Positions 10,493 through 21,031 of a stretch of 64,000 bases of DNA are shown in pieces. Location: assembly GCA_002189035.1 (NCBI GenBank), contig CM007989.1:3720001-3784000 (forward strand). Direction: 5' to 3'. Position 1 is the stretch's first letter, and the number at the start of each line of letters is the position of its first letter. This stretch comes from Utricularia gibba (taxonomy: Eukaryota; Streptophyta; Magnoliopsida; Lamiales; Lentibulariaceae). The notes beneath the pieces are model-generated. The model saw only the letters and a list, made by a program, of their open reading frames with translations. It was not told where the DNA came from and searched no databases. The translations under genes and the position numbers were made by a program.

Positions 10493-13400
10493 TTGGAAAC
10501 AGCACCGCATGCATTACACAAATACTCATCCTTTGGTGTATTGAATACGTATTTGATAAGTAAAAGATCAATATGTAATACGATATGTATTGATATAAAA
10601 AAAACAGAAAATTTTTTGTTTATATTTTCTAAACTGATCGGGAGAATGCTTTCTCACTGGATTTTGATTTCTTTGTCTTTGAATTTGTAATTTTAACCAT
10701 CTTACTTTTTTGTCCAATGCCACCGATCATAATCAAAGGTATTGTTGCCTATTTGATTTCAATTTCAAATGTTTTCTGGGTTAGAGTTGTTTAAATTAAA
10801 AGGTTTTGACATGAGTCTTTTTTATTTCCTATGTTTTTGAATCAATGATGTATTATTGTATCTTATTTTGATCATCTTTTTGATTTCTAGTTGTTGTTGG
10901 TGTGATTCAATGATTTCTGAAAATATTGAAATTGTGGATGATTGTTACGATGAGTTAGGAGATGAACCTGAGAATGAAGTTCAAGACACTTTTTGGAAGT
11001 ATGTCGAGAACCATGAAAGTGTTAGAAACACTAATAAAGTTTCTTTTACTTGCAATTATTGTAAAAAAATATTCACAGTCTCATATTCAAGAATTAGAGC
11101 ACATTTACTAAAGATAAAAGTCCAAGGTATTGCTGTTTGTCCACATATTAATGCTTCTCAAAGAGTTGAATTAGTTAGAATTCATAATCGATCAAAGAGG
11201 AGGATACATGCTCCAACTCAAAGTCCAGAACCATACAAAGTTAGTCAAACTTCAATTGGTTCTTTCTTTCATGCACCATCAAGTGCAACACTAATATCTA
11301 TTGAGTCTGATACTTAACCTTGTGTCAAGAAAAAGAGAAATGGTTCTAAAAAAACTATTGAAGAAGCATTTTAGCTGCAAATCATAAATGAATTGGATTT
11401 AGCAATTACTAAGTTCTTTTTTTAGATGGTATTCCATTTATTGTAGCTATGAATCCACATTTCAAAGAGATGATTAAATTGCCTTTGGCAACGTGATTCA
11501 TTTTTAAGGTTTTCTAATGCTGTTGTTTGTTTTATTTTCAAATATTATTGTGATTGTTTTTTATTTTCGAATGTTGTTGTTTTTCATCATATTTTCGAAT
11601 GTTGCTGATATGATTTTCGAAATATTAAATGAAATGATGGTGATATTATATCTTTCTATTTGTTTTATAGGATACACACTATCCAGTTATAATGTTATAA
11701 TAACAAAGCTTTTAACACTAGAAAGAACAAGGATTGATGCTACACTTGAACCAATTAGAGAAACTTGGAAGACCAAAGGTGTATCAATTGCTTCAAATGG
11801 ATGGAAAGACTCCGAAAAACAATCCTTGATCAATTTTGGCAGTAAATGATTCGAGAACCCTCTTCATTGAAACAGATAATTGTGAAGGAGATAAAAAAGA
11901 TGCTACATATATTTCTATATTGATGGAAAAAGCAATCTAGAATGTTGGCATAGATAATGTGATCCAAGTCATAATTCACAATGCAAAGAATTGTAAGGGA
12001 GCTGGTTAGCTTGGGCAACAAAAATATCCTAAGATAGTTTCATATTTAATCAGAAACATATTGTTGTTCTTCTTTATTTTTTTTATCAGAAATCTGCTAC
12101 TGTTCTTTTAGTGCTTTGCAAATTCAACACTTTCATTTTATTCAAAATTCAAAACCTTTTACTTGCTAAATATTCTATATAATTCTTCATTTGAAATACA
12201 ATTACAGATTTATTAGAGTCCATGCCAAGTTCATAGTATTAACTTAGTCTTCAAAGACTTGTTTAATGCATAGAACACAAGAGAAAATGAAGGTGCATCT
12301 TAAGCATTTGCATGGATGTCTAGGGTGGTGAAAAGACGGATTGTGGTAAGAATCTTTATAACAAATTATAGTAAGTGGAAGCTTATGTTTCATAAGTACT
12401 TCAAAGTTGCATTATTAACTCTGATTGAGACTTGATTTGCATCCTACATTGTCATGATGTTAAGGTTTCAAAGTGTTAGAGATGATTTGACCCGTATGAT
12501 ATCTGATAGTGATTGGAATACATTTAGGCATGAAGTGTTGATAAAGCTTTAGAAGTTAAAAAGATGATTTTGGATGATGATTTGTAGGAATCAATTGATT
12601 ATATTTTAAAGTTTACTGAACCTATCTATATCTTGCTACGTGAATTTAATACTGATAAACCGAGCTTGCATCTTGTTTATCCTGGTTGGAGCAATGTAAT
12701 GTGTAAGATTAAGAGAGTGATTCTTGATCATGAAAGCTGCATTGTTGAGGATGAATCATTCTTTTGGGGTTTGTTAAGAAAGTGCTCAAAAAGAGGCGTT
12801 TGAATGTGATAACTCCATTGCACACTATGACATACTCTTTAAACTCGAGGTATAATGAAACACAATTACATTTTTGTTTATGGTCTTACAAATTTTCTAT
12901 TTACAAATTATCATCTATCATTATTGCTCCTGTAGGTGCACTACAAAACAATGGCGAGAGAAGTATCCTGAGCTTGCACCGGTTCAATTAGATCCAATTA
13001 TAGCTAACTTAAGAATGAAGTGGCTAGAAATCTTGTATCTGAACTTACAAGATTTCTAGGGTGTCGACAAATTTCCTCTTGTTGTTGCGGAAGAAACTAG
13101 AGCACGTATTCATTCATATATTTAACTAGAAGAAATGCATTGCTTCCAAGGGTTGCTAAGGATTTGGTATATATTCACACTAACCTTTGAATTCTTTCTA
13201 AAAAAACGCAGGAATACATCCAAGGAGATTCACGTTTTTGGGACATAGAAGGTAATGCTCCGAATAGTGCTTCAATTGATTCTGTAGCTACTCCTCACGC
13301 AATAAGGATGTCAACTCATGAAGCTAATATAGAAGCATCAATATTGACACAAGTCACACAACTAGTAGAAGTTGAGGACTAATTTGTGTTTTGGTGAATA

Positions 13401-13665
13401 TGGATTTTCTTATTACTCATGTATGATTTGTTTTGTTTGGTATTATATAAGAAACTTCTATTTTTGCAACTTTTGAACTTGGTAAAACATTGCTATTTTG
13501 ATATATGAACTTGTATATTATAATATAATTTTATTATATTATTTTTCTTAAAAACTTAGTATTCATGTATTATTTTTAATACTTCAGGATATACGTATTA
13601 CTGGAGTAGCTTATTACGTATTTGAGTATTGCCGTATTACATATTGTGCAACTAAGATTGTAAAT
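10493..13665. mobile_element. Degenerate hAT DNA transposon
   Basis: This segment interrupts the unit B sequence just after the P450 stop. The flanks (ttgta at 10488-10492 and 13658-13662) continue as one sequence in unit A near 6439. Near the ends, caatatgtaatacg (10569-10582) recurs inverted at 13633-13646, and related acgtatt motifs crowd both subterminal regions. Inside are a BED zinc finger and hAT transposase remnants. The exact termini and the 8-base target duplication are blurred, so the outer coordinates are good to a few tens of bases. Confidence 0.75.
10856..13380 (+). pseudogene. hAT transposase, broken (BED finger to C-terminal dimerisation region)
   Basis: The first open piece, read from an ATG at 10911 to the stop at 11315-11317, holds a BED-type zinc finger: CNYC, then SRIRAHL, then VCPHI. 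Downstream fragments in several frames match successive parts of hAT transposases. One is GVSIASNGWKDSEKQSLINF near 11779-11838; another, with ETDNCEGDKKDATY, lies near 11867-11912. A stretch near 13115-13180 (NALLPRVAKDLVYIHTNL, read across frames) resembles the C-terminal dimerisation region. In-frame stops and shifts separate them all, so no active transposase is encoded. Confidence 0.8.
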
Positions 13666-14008
13666 ATGTAAAATATATAAATATTGAATAATATTTTATT
13701 AAATAAATATAATTTTAAATACACTGTCATCCTGCTTTTGACTCATCATGTTCATGCAAATGGGCCTTTTGGGGCCCATTTCCATAATTCCGAAAATTGA
13801 ATGAAGATCCAAGGGCAATTTAGACCTTTGAGTCGGCACACAAAACCCTAATGACCGGTGGAGGGGTTGTGAGCTTCCGAGGCTGTCGTTGCTGCTTCAA
13901 AGGTTTCTGCTTTGTGTCGTTTTGGGTATGATTTTGATGAGAATAACGCCGTGGCATGAGGGTGATTTGATTTTCTTGAATGAACCGCAGGTTTTGATAG
14001 AGACAGAA

Positions 14009-15213
14009 ATGCTGTCGATGTGCAGCCGGCTTCGATTTTTGTCGAAGCAAGCGGTGGCGAACCAGCTGAAGGATGTTGAACGAATGATGACTCAGGGGCT
14101 GAAAATATCCGCGCCCTTGATCAATCATTCTCAGGTACTCGGCTTGTGGTTTTCTTTGCTCCGATGATCTCATTTGTAGCTCTTTTATCAAATGATGAAA
14201 GATCAGTGTTTTGCTCGTGTACGGTGTTTTTTTTTTTTTTTGTTAAAAAAGGGGGGATGCCTGTGTTTAATGGCTCCTGAAATTTTTGATGTTATTGTAC
14301 TCTTGGGTAAGAGGTTGATATGATGGATGAACTTTATTTCCTCTTGGGGTCTGGGGCAGTGGAATTTCAATTTCTTCCCCAATGCAGTATCAACGTAGTG
14401 GATGCATCGCCTAAACTTTGTGTACGACGTTTCCCTGCTATGCTGGATTCTAATATCATACTTTCGTTGCTTCAGAACAAGCGAGTTGATGTTGTCTGGC
14501 CAGATTTTCCAGCCTTTAGGAATTTCTCAACATCAGGTTCTGAACCCGAAGATTTTTCTACTAGTTCAAGCATGATGCCGCGTGTTAAATTTAAGAGGCT
14601 TGACAAAACAGCAAGGCACATAATGCAGGCACTGCATTTTATATTTCTACTTTCGTTACCGGCCCTGTTGTGCTGCGACTTATTGTGATTTCTGTTTTTC
14701 TGTAGATAATTGATAGGGAGGCAGTAGATGAAGTCAGGGCTAACCGTGAAATACCTGAAATAAAGCCTGGGTATGAAATCCAGCTCAAAGTGGTGAGTAA
14801 CTTTATGAACTGTAACACACTTTCTGTTATTTACCATTCTGGATTCTCTCTGCAGGAAGTGCCAGAGAACAGAAGACGCGTTTCCACCATCAAAGGCACT
14901 GTTATAGCTAAGCGTAATGCTGGTCTACAAAGTACTTTTAGAATAAGGAGGCATGAAGCGGGAGTTTGCATTGAATCACTCTTCCCTCTGTGAGTTCCAT
15001 CTCCCATGTGTTTGCAAAGAGCTAGCCGCTAAAATATTGTGTTCTTGATGCTATCCGGGGTTTTCCCCTTTTACATCATCTGAGTGTGTCAAGTGTTGCT
15101 TCAATAGGTACTCCCCGAATATAAAGGAGATCAAGGTTTTGGGTAAGAGGAGAGTGCGGAGGGCTAAACTTTACTACCTCCGGGACAGGATGAATGCACT
15201 GAAGAAGCAATAA
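14009..15213 (+). CDS. Ribosomal protein bL19, probably mitochondrial (copy B, intact)
   Basis: Five exons: 14009-14134, 14476-14628, 14706-14792, 14856-14989 and 15108-15213, giving about 201 residues. The N-terminus ([20 protein letters not shown]) is basic and Ser/Leu-rich with no acidic residue, like a mitochondrial presequence. The bL19 core follows: [16 protein letters not shown], then [57 protein letters not shown], and the end [18 protein letters not shown]. bL19 sits at the subunit interface of bacterial-type ribosomes. The second intron starts with GC, not GT (14629), and the same GC is seen in copy A. An in-frame upstream ATG exists near 13931-13940, but the start at 14009 gives the better targeting sequence. 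This is the only intact copy in the window. Confidence 0.9.
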
Positions 15214-15766
15214 ATATTTCCTCTTAAATAGGACAGAACAGCAGCCTATAAAAAATCATCAAGCTAGTTGATCAGCATCCGGTTGGTTCATCGGTTTATG
15301 GCTTATGGAAACTAGAAATGAACAGGTCACTGCACGAGATGCTGATGGCTGCTAATCGTGCTCATTTTACCACTGTAATTGTCCTGGGATTGCAAACCTA
15401 TAATTGCTGCTTATTTTGCTAACCCGTTTCAGACATGATTGGTATATCTATTGTACTGGAAGTTAAGTGTTGTGCAGAAGCATGCCTGGGCTCATTCATC
15501 AGCATGAGTTGCAATTTTTGCCCTCTTAAGGTTAACATAGTGCTTACAACCTTAAATGGTGGTTGCCATGCATAGTAAGGTCCCAGACAGTGCATAAAGG
15601 AGTTTATTGTTTGTTCATTCACTGTCATGTGAGCACTGATTGTCACTCTATCTCAACCCGTGAATATTATCCAGCAGGCGGTTGCTGATTGATGCCAGTG
15701 AGTGAAGATTACCTGGGGATCTGCGGTTCTGCAAACTCCTTTGATCACTTCTTGTCCGAGAAACTC
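15214..15766. other. Convergent 3' flanks of bL19 and Di19
   Basis: Sequence up to 15360 is shared with the 3' flank of bL19 copy A and is likely its 3' untranslated region. Beyond it I see no gene. The Di19 gene converges from the right. Confidence 0.5.
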
Positions 15767-16809
15767 TCAAGTGCTAAATATGGCAGAGAAAAGCAGCTCA
15801 TGAAGAAAAGCCGCACGGTTCCCTTTTTCCTCCGCATCAACGTCAAACTCGGTCTGAGAGGATCTGATGCTGCAGCAAGGAATCCAAACTTTCATCCCTC
15901 CTCTTTGTATCTCAGCAGCAAATTCCTATTACATAATAGCATCATGAGTGAAGAAGGTTCAAGATTTTGCACCTCTGTGACGCTGCTGTGTGAAGCAATC
16001 CTCTATCTTGTGGAGTTTCTTTTGGGACTACACTGAGAAAAGGCGAAAGCAAAGGATCAGGGGTGGTTGCTTGTCCATCGCTAGCCCGTGAATCGACACC
16101 AGGGAATGAGCTTATTTCCTTCAAGTCCTTGACAATGTATGCCGACATGTTGCTCCACAAGCCAGACTTGTAAGAAGCTTTCCTCCTCTAAGAAAGAGCA
16201 AGATGAAGCAGGCACTGAATAAATCCTGGTTATCTGCATCATGTGGCTAAAGAAGCAGCAGCAGCTTCACCTTAATTGAATGCGCATGCTGCACTGTGAA
16301 GTGGCCGAGTGCATCTTTTCCCAAGTTGGCGGCACATATCGGGCAGACCTGCAAAATGAAACCGGAAGCATCAATTTACAGACTTCGATGGCGCAGCTCT
16401 GATTCGGGGCCCAATATCAGTAGGAATTACCGCGTTCTTCAGGTCAAAGCAGTGCTCTTCTTGCAGATGGGCACAGAAAGAGAGCATCTCGATTTCCGTG
16501 TAACAGAAGGGGCAGGGAAACCAAGCTCTGACTTCCTCTCCTCCATCCACCACGCCATTACTATGCTCATCTATTCAACAAGAAGATATCTCAGTCCCAG
16601 ACCAGTTCAATCCAGAGAAACAGAATCCCGAATCAAAACTCAAAGCTTTCTGGGGCCCTCAAGCAATGATCAACAACTGTAAGATAAGATCTTCGAAACC
16701 CAGAAAAGGGAATCATCAATCAAGACTAACCTGAATTGTTCCTCCCTCTTGCAGAACTGGCAGCAGGGATCCGCCTTTGAAGTCTTGCAGCCCAGAAATC
16801 CATGTCCAT
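15767..16809 (-). CDS. Di19-family zinc-finger protein (drought-induced 19)
   Basis: Five minus-strand exons: 16731-16809, 16431-16570, 16271-16348, 15973-16187 and 15767-15869. Together they give about 204 residues, close to the family norm. The start MDMDFWAARLQ matches the Di19 opening (an acidic Met-Asp start, then W-x-A-R-L). Two C2H2-like fingers follow: FPCPFCYTEIEMLSFCAHLQ ending in EEH, and VCPICAANLGKDALGHFTVQ ending in HAH. The C-terminal half has KSGLWSN, the TPDPLLSPFL block, and the terminal block EEKGNRAAFLHELLFSAI. All are family hallmarks. Di19 proteins are nuclear stress-responsive factors, several of which are targets of calcium-dependent kinases; that is family knowledge. 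All splice sites used are GT-AG and the frame is clean. Confidence 0.9.
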
Positions 16810-18580
16810 CCTTCAAAAAAAAAAAGGGAAACGCAACACGAGATTCACCAAAGGATTCTGAAAAAGACAGATAAATCTAGACCCGAATTTCTATCTCCCA
16901 TGTAAGTGAATCTATGAGGAATACAGAGAATGAACGAGGATGATGACTGTCTGTCTGGTTTGGTTCACAGAACAGGCCGCTGGTGAGGGAGAATTCTGGA
17001 TGTGACATGTTGTATTCAGTACATAAATAATAGATTGTTGTGCGGACACAATGAGCTCGCCCACACCGTCTTCTTATGTTCATTTTTGCTGACAAGGCGA
17101 TGAGGCCAAGCCTATTCCAGTTTAGCTATCCAAGTCCAGCACTGGCATCATGATCACTGGGGATCTGGATAACAGTCAGATAGAAAGAGTTTTCATCTCT
17201 TATCCGAAGAATGTTAAAAGGAAAGATTCCAGTCACATGCCCGCTGTGGGGGCTCTTCTGAGAGGAATGAATGGATCACACAGATGGGAAGCAGAGCCCA
17301 TCCAACTCCCACAGATAAAGCCGAATGGAGGATTTGGGCCATTTATGAGGTCCGTTAATGGCTGCTCTGTGTCAAATGGCTCAGCCCACTGACTGGAAAA
17401 TCCTTCCTTGAAGGTTGGTGGATGGATGATTGGCAGATACAGCTAATTGTGTCGTTTTCAGGGAGAGGAGGCCGGCCAACTCTTGCCGGCATACGCGTGA
17501 TACGCACGGGCAACCGTGGAGCGTGAGCCTTCAGGGCGGACGCCCTCCTCGAACTCCATCCCCAATCTACCAAAATGTTTATATGTTCTTTCTGCAGCTA
17601 CTAAGATACAAAAGACCCACAAAAGGGGCAGTTGTGCCGCACACGGAATGCCACGCAAAGCTGGTTGTTTTAAGAGTTTAGCTGTGACGCAGACGTGTAT
17701 CCGTAATTCATGATAAGCTTGGCGGAGCGCCAGCCGGGCGGAGCAGACCAGACCAGTCACCTTTCATCTTCTTCCGATGTGGACTGCGTCCATTACCCAT
17801 CAACCAACGCACGCCACTGCCGATCGCAAAACAAGCAGACGCATCATCCCGCTCCCGGAAAAGAAAGCAGATCCCCAAGAGGCGCCTGATATGGAACGAA
17901 AACACATCACCATGAACGACGACGTTTGGTGGTAAGAACCAAATTCGCATCTTCTCCTTTCTGGTCCAAACCCATTTATTGAGGAGCGAGCGATCCCAAA
18001 TCTCCGACCCTTCGATTCACAATTTTTTTTTCATGTATTTGGTATTTTTGTTTATTCCTTTAAATGTACGTATTTTTTATTAATAATTTTTTTTTCACGC
18101 GAGATTATAAAATTTAATTGATAGTTATTCTATATAGTTTTCTTACTTTCCTTGACATATATGTTAAAAATTGTATATTTATTGGTTTTACATTGTTTTT
18201 TTAAATGTTAGTAAATATATTCATAAAAGGGAGCTTCATGTTATTCTAATATTATTTCAACTATTTTAAATCCAATGTTTAAAAAATCTGTTTCCACTGT
18301 TTCAACATAGTATCAAAATTGAAATCCAATGTTTAAAAAATTGACTTTCAATATTTTGTTACTTATCCATTTAGCATAAATAATTTATATTATTTAAAAA
18401 AATTGGTATTACTAATTCTAAGTATTTAAAAATTTGACAAAATTAGTGTGCAATTAATTATGTCTGATATTTGGGAATCAATTTTTAGAGTTATAAAAAA
18501 TAAGGATTAAGTAATTTTTGATGCAATTACTTCATTTACGAAATCTAATTAAGTAAATTGGATTGCTAAATCCAAAATAT
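16810..18580. other. Intergenic: Di19 promoter side, no gene
   Basis: The Di19 5' flank occupies the first part. From 17100 to 17950 the base composition is higher in GC and several short frames are open on both strands, but none has a recognisable domain or splice structure. I cannot support a gene. From about 18000 the sequence is AT-rich. Confidence 0.5.
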
Positions 18581-18589
18581 TAAGGTTTG

Positions 18590-18862
18590 GGGTTAATTTG
18601 AAACATGGCCATCTCTCTCCTCGGAAATTTGATACTCAAAAAATTCATTTGCAAAATGATCATCTTCATTATACCCATTTAAAATAAATGATTTATTCTC
18701 CAAAAAAAATAATGAAATTATAGTTGATTTTGAAAATGTTCATTTAAAATGATCAGTGTATTTTGAAGAATAAGCCATTTCTTTTAAATAGGTATAATAA
18801 AGATGGTCATTTTGCAAATAATTTTTCGAGGATGGCCATGGTTCAAATTGACCTGTTTGGTT
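18590..18862. repeat. MITE-like inverted repeat
   Basis: The left arm (about 18590-18700) and the right arm (about 18750-18862) are inverted copies. For example, ttgcaaaatgatcatctt near 18650 pairs with aagatggtcattttgcaa near 18801. Likewise ggttaatttgaaacatggcc pairs with ggccatggttcaaattgacc. The arms are about 100 bases with small gaps, around a short centre, and there is no coding capacity. This fits a hairpin-type MITE. I could not define a target-site duplication. Confidence 0.7.
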
Positions 18863-18977
18863 TGTGGGAAGGTGGGGTCTGCGTCACATCGACGCGACAG
18901 ACTACCAAAAACATTCAAAGACAGCTGTACAAAGGAATTGTGGTGATAGTACGGTCCCGGTGGGTGGGGGCCATTGG

Positions 18978-20624
18978 TTCTCAGCAATTTACCGAAATAC
19001 CCAATTGAAAAAATTATTTTGCTAAATATCCCACTTTTTAAAAACATTTGCATAATACCCCATCATTTTCTTTAATTTGTTGAAAACCCCAAGTTTAAAT
19101 ACAAAAAAATAACAAAAAATATACATGTGAATGATATATTAAAAAAGCATTTTTTAAAAATGTGTTCTCAAATAATTTTTATTGAATGACTTGTTGTTTC
19201 TATGTATAGGTTCTTATAATTATTATTTTTTTTAAAAATGTTGTTATTATACACATAAAATATTAAATGAATAATATTCATACATCAATATATATATATA
19301 TATATATGTATATTAATACAATCACATAAAAAATAATAATAAATTCAAAAATGGGTATTTATCTAATACTTTTACAAGTATATTTAACTCATTAGTTTTT
19401 TGCAAAAGGTAAAATATAACTAACTCAATCAAGAAAGTATTTCCTTAATTGCATCGCCTAAAGGCTAAAGTCAACTTAACCTATACACCTAGCTTTTTAT
19501 AACATTACTTATGTCTCGTATTTGACTTCTACATTTCTAAATTTTTAGATAATAAAAAGAATTAATAAAAAATAGATATTTAACTTCTTGAAAATCACCA
19601 AATGAGTAGATGTGGGGTGACTGGTGAGTTACCCAATATGCTACTCTATAAAAAATTAATTTGTCAAGTATCCTAGTTGTAAAATTATCGGATAAATACC
19701 CATCATCTTAATTTATTATTATTTTTTATATACTTATATTAATATGTATATTTGGATGTATAAATGTTATTTATTTAATATTTCTATGTATATAATTACA
19801 AAAATTTTACAAAATAATAATTATAAAAACATATACATAAAAACAACAAGTAATTCAATAAATTTCATTCGAGAAAATATTTTTAAAATGTATTTAAAGA
19901 TATATATATAGGATTAAATTAAATTAATCCAATATATCTTACAAATTGGTAAATCCAAGTGTAATGTGATTTAGAAAACTTAGAAAATCTAAAATTGAAA
20001 ATTTAAGAAATAAATGACTTGGATAAATTAAAGTATCTTTATAATAATTAGACATTTGAAAAGTTTAGTACAAAATTTATGGAGTACATGACCCTTGAAA
20101 CAAGTAATAAACAAGAAATATTTATTATTTTGTTAATTACATATGACTAAGCACATAAAAGTGCAGAATATTATTCTGTTTATTTATTTAATTTTTATTT
20201 TATTAATGTTTCATTTAATATGTTTAAATATTAGTTATAATCAATATATATAATTAAATAGTTAATAAATATTATTCAAAATTTAATATCAAAATATATA
20301 AAATTTATAATGAAATCTATGTAATCGATTTAAATATATAATTTTTCATATCATTGTATAAAAACAATGCTTCTATAAAATGTATTAAAATTTTTTTGAA
20401 ATGAATGTGTATAAAAATATTTTGTACAAATACATGTATTCATTTTTAATGTACCATTTACATGTTTTTTTTATTATTTTTGTGTAATTAAACTAGGGGT
20501 ATTCTGCGAATTAAAAAAGATGGTGGTCTATAATGCAAATGTTCTTAAAATGTGGGGTATCTTGTTAAATTGTTTGGTGGCTGTTTTTTTTCTTTTTTTT
20601 ATATATGGAGAAAATAGGGGTGAT
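18978..20624. mobile_element. Non-autonomous inverted-repeat element, about 1.6 kb
   Basis: The left arm (about 18980-19095), with aaaaacatttgcataatacc, is matched in inverted orientation by about 20475-20575, with tataatgcaaatgttcttaa. A third, direct-orientation relative of the left arm lies at about 19630-19720 (sharing taaatacccatcatct), so the element may be nested or partly duplicated. The interior is very AT-rich and holds no coding sequence. The 8-base word gccattgg sits just outside both ends (18970-18977 and 20625-20632) and may be a target duplication. However, about 40 bases separate it from the right arm, so the outer limits are uncertain. Confidence 0.55.
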
Positions 20625-21031
20625 GCCATTGGCCTGCCTTATCATGTCAGCCTATCACGCACGCACTTGCCATTTTCTGCGCACTTATCTTATTTAAAAA
20701 AAATGGAAATTAATTAGGAAAAGATTTGGCGAGAATGATGAAGAAGAAGACGTCGCGCGGCTATAAATGCAGCCCTACGCTGTCTCTCTTTATTTGTGGC
20801 CTCGCCTGGGTGTGGTGTGGTGTGGGTTGGGGTGCGTCGGCAGATTGTAAGAGAGAGAGACTAGGTGGACAGCCGTTGCTGACACGGCCCTGAGTTTTGA
20901 TCCTTCGATCCGGTGTGTGGATTGTGGCGGCGCCGGGGGTGTTGCGGGAGGTGGAGCCCCACTGATTGCTGTATGTCAGTAGATTGCGACTCGCATTACG
21001 GTGGATTCTGCGAGTTTGCGAACCAGTTACA

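Larger units (their letters stand above)
7852..15360. repeat. Tandem duplication, unit B (CYP71 + bL19 block with hAT insertion)
   Basis: The second copy of the block that starts at 2064. It is longer than unit A because of a roughly 3.1 kb hAT element between the P450 and bL19. Apart from that insertion and the shorter 5' spacer, gene order, spacing and 3' flank follow unit A. bL19 here is intact, and the P450 is intact but for one frameshift. Confidence 0.88.

Noticed and set aside
10475-10690. Open frame overlapping the P450 stop
   Set aside because: It starts inside the P450 coding sequence in another frame and runs into the hAT element; no similarity to any protein.
17150-17950. Several overlapping open frames in the GC-richer stretch upstream of Di19
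   Set aside because: No domain, no codon pattern that stands out, no plausible splice chain; they occur on both strands alike.
18970-20632. gccattgg on both sides taken as a proven Mutator-type target duplication
   Set aside because: About 40 bases separate the right-hand word from the inverted arm, with none on the left; eight bases can match by chance in this composition.
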